A DNA stretch of 32,528 nt from an uncultured Aquabacterium sp. Lineage in GTDB: Bacteria > Pseudomonadota > Gammaproteobacteria > Burkholderiales > Burkholderiaceae_C. Positions 30,335-32,528 of the stretch are shown here, one piece after another (positions within the stretch are counted from its first letter, which is position 1; each line of letters opens with the position of its first letter). Both the position numbers and the translations under genes were made by a program. Where the stretch lies: contig NZ_CANBCC010000043.1 in the NCBI RefSeq assembly GCF_947366995.1, positions 1-32,528 on the forward strand, given 5' to 3'. The notes beneath the pieces are model-generated. The model was not told where the DNA came from, made no database searches, and was given only the letters and a program-made list of their open reading frames with translations.

Positions 30335-31288
30335 TCAGACGCCGCGCGGGTCCTGGCGGGGCGTGTGGCGGCCGGCCTTCTTCATCGCCTGCTTCTGACG
30401 CTGGCGCTCGGCCTCCGCGGCCTTTGCATCGGCCAGCCACTCCGTGAAGGCCTCCGGCGTTTCCAGTGTGATGCGGCCGATGGCCCCGCTGCGGAAGTCG
30501 TTCAGCACGATCTCGGCGGCCTTCTGCAGGTTGACCTTGCCGCCCGACATCACCGCACCCCGCTTGCGCGCCACCTCGGTCAGCAGCACATCGTCGTGCT
30601 GCGTGGGGATGGCGGCCACGTCGTCGAGCTTGTAGCGTTCGGCCAGCTGGGTCGGGTAGGGCGCCTTCAGGCTGTTGATCAGCTCCAGCGCGGTCTCGAC
30701 CTCGTCGTAGGCGTTGCGGCCCACGGCGCCGCTGGCGGCCAGGTGGTAGCCGCTCTTCTCGACCAGGATCTTGGGCCACAGCATGCCTGGCGTGTCGAAC
30801 AGGTAGAAGTCGCTGGCCAGGTTGATGCGCTGCTCGATGCGCGTCACGCCGGCCTCGTCACCCGTCTTGGCGGCCTTGCGGCCCACCAGCGTGTTCATCA
30901 GTGTCGACTTGCCCACGTTCGGCACGCCGCAGATCAGCACGCGCACGGGCTTGGGCATGCCGCCGCGCTGGGGCACCAGTTCGCGGCACGCCTTGATCAG
31001 GCGCTGCGCGGGCGCGGTGTCCGAGGCGTCCAGGCCGATGGCGCCGGTGGCGGTCTGGGCGCGGTACCACGCCAGCCAGGCTTCGGTGCGCACGGGGTCG
31101 GCCAGGTCCTGCTTGTTGAGCACCTTGAGCTTGGGGCGCTGTCCGGTGAGGGCCTCCAGCATCGGGTTGGCGCTGGAGCCCGGCAGGCGCGCGTCCAGCA
31201 GCTCGATGACGACATCGATGTCCTTGATGCGTTCAGCGATGGCTTTCTTGGTCACGTTCATGTGACCGGGGAACCATTGGATGGCCAT
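30335..31288 (-). CDS. ylqF: Ribosome-biogenesis GTPase YlqF/RbgA
   Basis: Circularly permuted GTPase that helps late assembly of the 50S ribosomal subunit. 317 residues. The start MAIQWFPGHMNVTKKAIAER is the classic YlqF N-terminus. The G-motif order is permuted: G4 NKQD (58-61), G5-like DASD, then G1 GVPNVGKST (121-129) and G3 DTPG (165-168). The C-terminal part KVNLQKAAEIVLNDFRSGAIG and a Lys/Arg-rich tail are typical. It is the first gene of a minus-strand run rbgA - helicase - NYN/LOTUS, and is divergent from the DUF1993 gene. GACAAT about 70 bases upstream could be its -10. Confidence 0.95.
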   Translation of the reverse strand: MAIQWFPGHMNVTKKAIAERIKDIDVVIELLDARLPGSSANPMLEALTGQRPKLKVLNKQDLADPVRTEAWLAWYRAQTATGAIGLDASDTAPAQRLIKACRELVPQRGGMPKPVRVLICGVPNVGKSTLMNTLVGRKAAKTGDEAGVTRIEQRINLASDFYLFDTPGMLWPKILVEKSGYHLAASGAVGRNAYDEVETALELINSLKAPYPTQLAERYKLDDVAAIPTQHDDVLLTEVARKRGAVMSGGKVNLQKAAEIVLNDFRSGAIGRITLETPEAFTEWLADAKAAEAERQRQKQAMKKAGRHTPRQDPRGV

Positions 31289-31391
31289 CTTGTCTGGTCT
31301 TTCCGGTCGGCCGGCGCCGACCCTGTCTGCGTGGGATCAAAGACCCGCATTGTCCGATGCGCGGCGCCCTGCACGATCGGGCGGGGTGCGA

Positions 31392-31397
31392 TTTAAT
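31392..31397 (+). promoter_or_regulatory. Candidate -10 element of the DUF1993 gene
   Basis: TTTAAT in a GC-rich gap, 35 bases before the ATG at 31433. No convincing -35 is seen, so the call is tentative. Confidence 0.3.
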
Positions 31398-31432
31398 GCA
31401 GACCTCTACCTGAACGAACCCTCGACCCCATC

Positions 31433-31936
31433 ATGAGCCTGAGCATGTACACCGCCCTCGTCCCGCCGGTCACCCGCACCCTGGAGGCGCTGTCCGCCAT
31501 CCTGGGCAAGGCGGCGCAGCACTGTGAAGACCGCGGCATCGACCCGCAGGCCTTTCTGCAATCGCGCCTGTTCCCCGACATGTTCCCGCTGAACCGGCAG
31601 GTGCAGATTGCCACCGACATGGTGAAGGGCGCGGCCGCCCGCCTGTCCGGCCAGCACATCCCGACCTACCCGGATGTGGAGACCAGCTTTGCCGAGCTGC
31701 AGGACCGCGTGCGCCGCACCATCGACTACCTCAACACCTTCGAGCCTGAACAGATCGACGGCACCGAAGAGCGCGAGATCGTGATCCCGCTGCGCGACCG
31801 CGAGGTGCGCTTCGATGGCCAGACCTACCTGACGAGCTGGGTGCTCCCGAACTTCCACTTCCACGTCGTGACCACCTACAACCTGCTGCGCCACGGCGGC
31901 GTGGCGCTGGGCAAGCGCGACTTCCTGGGCGAGTGA
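31433..31936 (+). CDS. DUF1993 family protein
   Basis: 167 residues that match the DUF1993 pattern throughout: MSLSMYTALVPPVTRTLEAL, LGKAAQHCEDRGIDPQAFL, RLFPDMFPLNRQVQIATDM, AAARLSGQHIPTYPDVETSF and LPNFHFHVVTTYNLLRHGG. The family is four-helix and distantly like the DinB/YfiT fold; conserved His residues near the C-terminus could bind metal. No signal or membrane segment. The function is unknown. It is divergent from rbgA and convergent with dusC, whose stop lies only 2 bases after its own. Confidence 0.88.
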   Translation: MSLSMYTALVPPVTRTLEALSAILGKAAQHCEDRGIDPQAFLQSRLFPDMFPLNRQVQIATDMVKGAAARLSGQHIPTYPDVETSFAELQDRVRRTIDYLNTFEPEQIDGTEEREIVIPLRDREVRFDGQTYLTSWVLPNFHFHVVTTYNLLRHGGVALGKRDFLGE

Positions 31937-31938
31937 AA

Positions 31939-32491
31939 TCAGGCCGCGTGGCGCAGCGGCGGCCCGTCGGGCGCCTCCGGCAGGTCCAGCAGCCGGGCCA
32001 CCTCGCGTGAATCGGCAATGGCGCGCACGCGCTGGTAGGCCTCTTCGGCCTCGGGGTGCGTGCGGCGCAGGTAGTTGAGCCACTGCTTGAGCCGCCCGGC
32101 CCGGGCGCGGGGCTCGATGTGGGCCACGATGAGGCCCCAGAACACCGCGAGCAACCCTTGCAGCGTGGCCCAGGGGAGTTGCCCTTCGGCGTCACCCAGG
32201 ATGGCGCGCGCCAGACCCGGGTTGGCCACGATGCCCCGGCCCAGCATCAAGGCGTGGCCGCCCGATTCGGCGCGGCAGCGCTGCGCATCGGCGACGGTCC
32301 AGATCTCGCCGTTGGCCACCACCGGGATGGACACAGCGGCCCGCACATCGGCCACGCGGTGCCAGTAGGCGGGAGGGCGGTAGCCATCGGCGCGCGTGCG
32401 GGCGTGCACCACCAGTTCGCTGGCGCCGGCCGCGGCCAGGGCGCGGGCGCAGTCTTCGGCCTGCGCGTCGTCGTCAAAGCCCAGCCGCATC
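31939..32491 (-). CDS. dusC: tRNA-dihydrouridine synthase DusC, 5' end missing
   Basis: FMN enzyme that reduces uridine to dihydrouridine in tRNA (DusC acts at U16). Only the C-terminal 184 or so residues are present. They contain LVVHARTRADGYRPPAYWHRV, IPVVANGEIWTVADAQRC, the phosphate-binding ALMLGRGIVANPGLARAI, and the DusC-type helical tail GRLKQWLNYLRRTHPEAEEA. The catalytic cysteine and the lysine of the active site are upstream, off the contig. The Met at 32490 (MRLGFDD) is internal, corresponding to VTVKMRLG in relatives, not a start. The genuine sequence stops at 32491, where adapter sequence begins. DusC rather than DusA or DusB is chosen from the GEIW and RIKQWL-like segments. Confidence 0.93.
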
Positions 32492-32528
32492 AGATCGGAA
32501 GAGCGTCGTGTAGGGAAAGAGTGTCGTT
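32492..32528. other. Illumina sequencing adapter left at the contig end
   Basis: The 33 bases 32492-32524 begin AGATCGGAAGAGCGTCGTGT and continue exactly as the standard Illumina TruSeq adapter read-through sequence. Four further bases (cgtt) do not match it. This is not biological sequence. It interrupts the dusC reading frame at the codon before Met 32490. Confidence 0.97.

Noticed and set aside
32488..32490. ATG at 32490 as the dusC start
   Set aside because: It is the internal Met of a VKMRLG-type motif. The upstream coding sequence was lost at the contig end and replaced by adapter.

Overview
The window is GC-rich, densely coded DNA. It reads as a Burkholderiales betaproteobacterium, probably from the Aquabacterium/Ideonella/Leptothrix side. 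The grounds are high GC3, a DUF3717+DUF1289 protein, a TrpRS with a C-terminal extension, a PEP-CTERM protein, a DUF1993 protein and an NYN-LOTUS protein with a long Ala/Pro/Arg tail. Genus is inference. There is no rRNA, tRNA, insertion sequence, phage gene or CRISPR array, and no gene-free stretch over 300 bases. The right edge is an assembly artefact: bases 32492-32524 read as Illumina adapter, so the sequence is a draft contig ending inside dusC.

Left third (1-11.3 kb), a nitrogen-acquisition block. On the minus strand urtA-urtB-urtC-urtD-urtE encode a complete urea/short-chain amide ABC importer, followed by fmdA (formamidase, cut by the window edge). Divergent from urtA is a 1154-residue hybrid sensor kinase whose input half is an NCS1-type nucleobase/allantoin permease, joined through an eight-cysteine segment to HisKA, HATPase and receiver domains. 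It overlaps a LuxR-type response regulator. An orphan LIV-type periplasmic binding protein faces it tail to tail. The simplest reading is sensor kinase plus regulator controlling amide/urea uptake and hydrolysis.

Middle (11.4-19.3 kb): housekeeping genes purN, trpS, ppk2 and glnS with small hypotheticals. They include a DUF3717-DUF1289 fusion, a cold-shock domain fused to a DUF1294 membrane domain directly behind the glnS terminator, a PEP-CTERM secreted protein, a Blc-like lipocalin and a small coiled-coil membrane protein.

Right (19.4-32.5 kb): an FtsH paralogue; an HxlR regulator divergent from an alpha/beta hydrolase with two matching operator-like inverted repeats between them; a nitroreductase coupled to a renalase-like FAD oxidoreductase; a Cache-HAMP methyl-accepting chemotaxis protein with a candidate sigma-28 promoter; then rbgA, a UvrD-type helicase and an NYN-LOTUS protein in a row; DUF1993 and dusC.

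Global traits: all five convergent gene pairs meet with a gap of 3 bases or less, or overlap by up to 104 bases. Three promoters (glnS, blc, hxlR) place a TAnnnT hexamer exactly 6 bases before the ATG, which predicts leaderless mRNAs.
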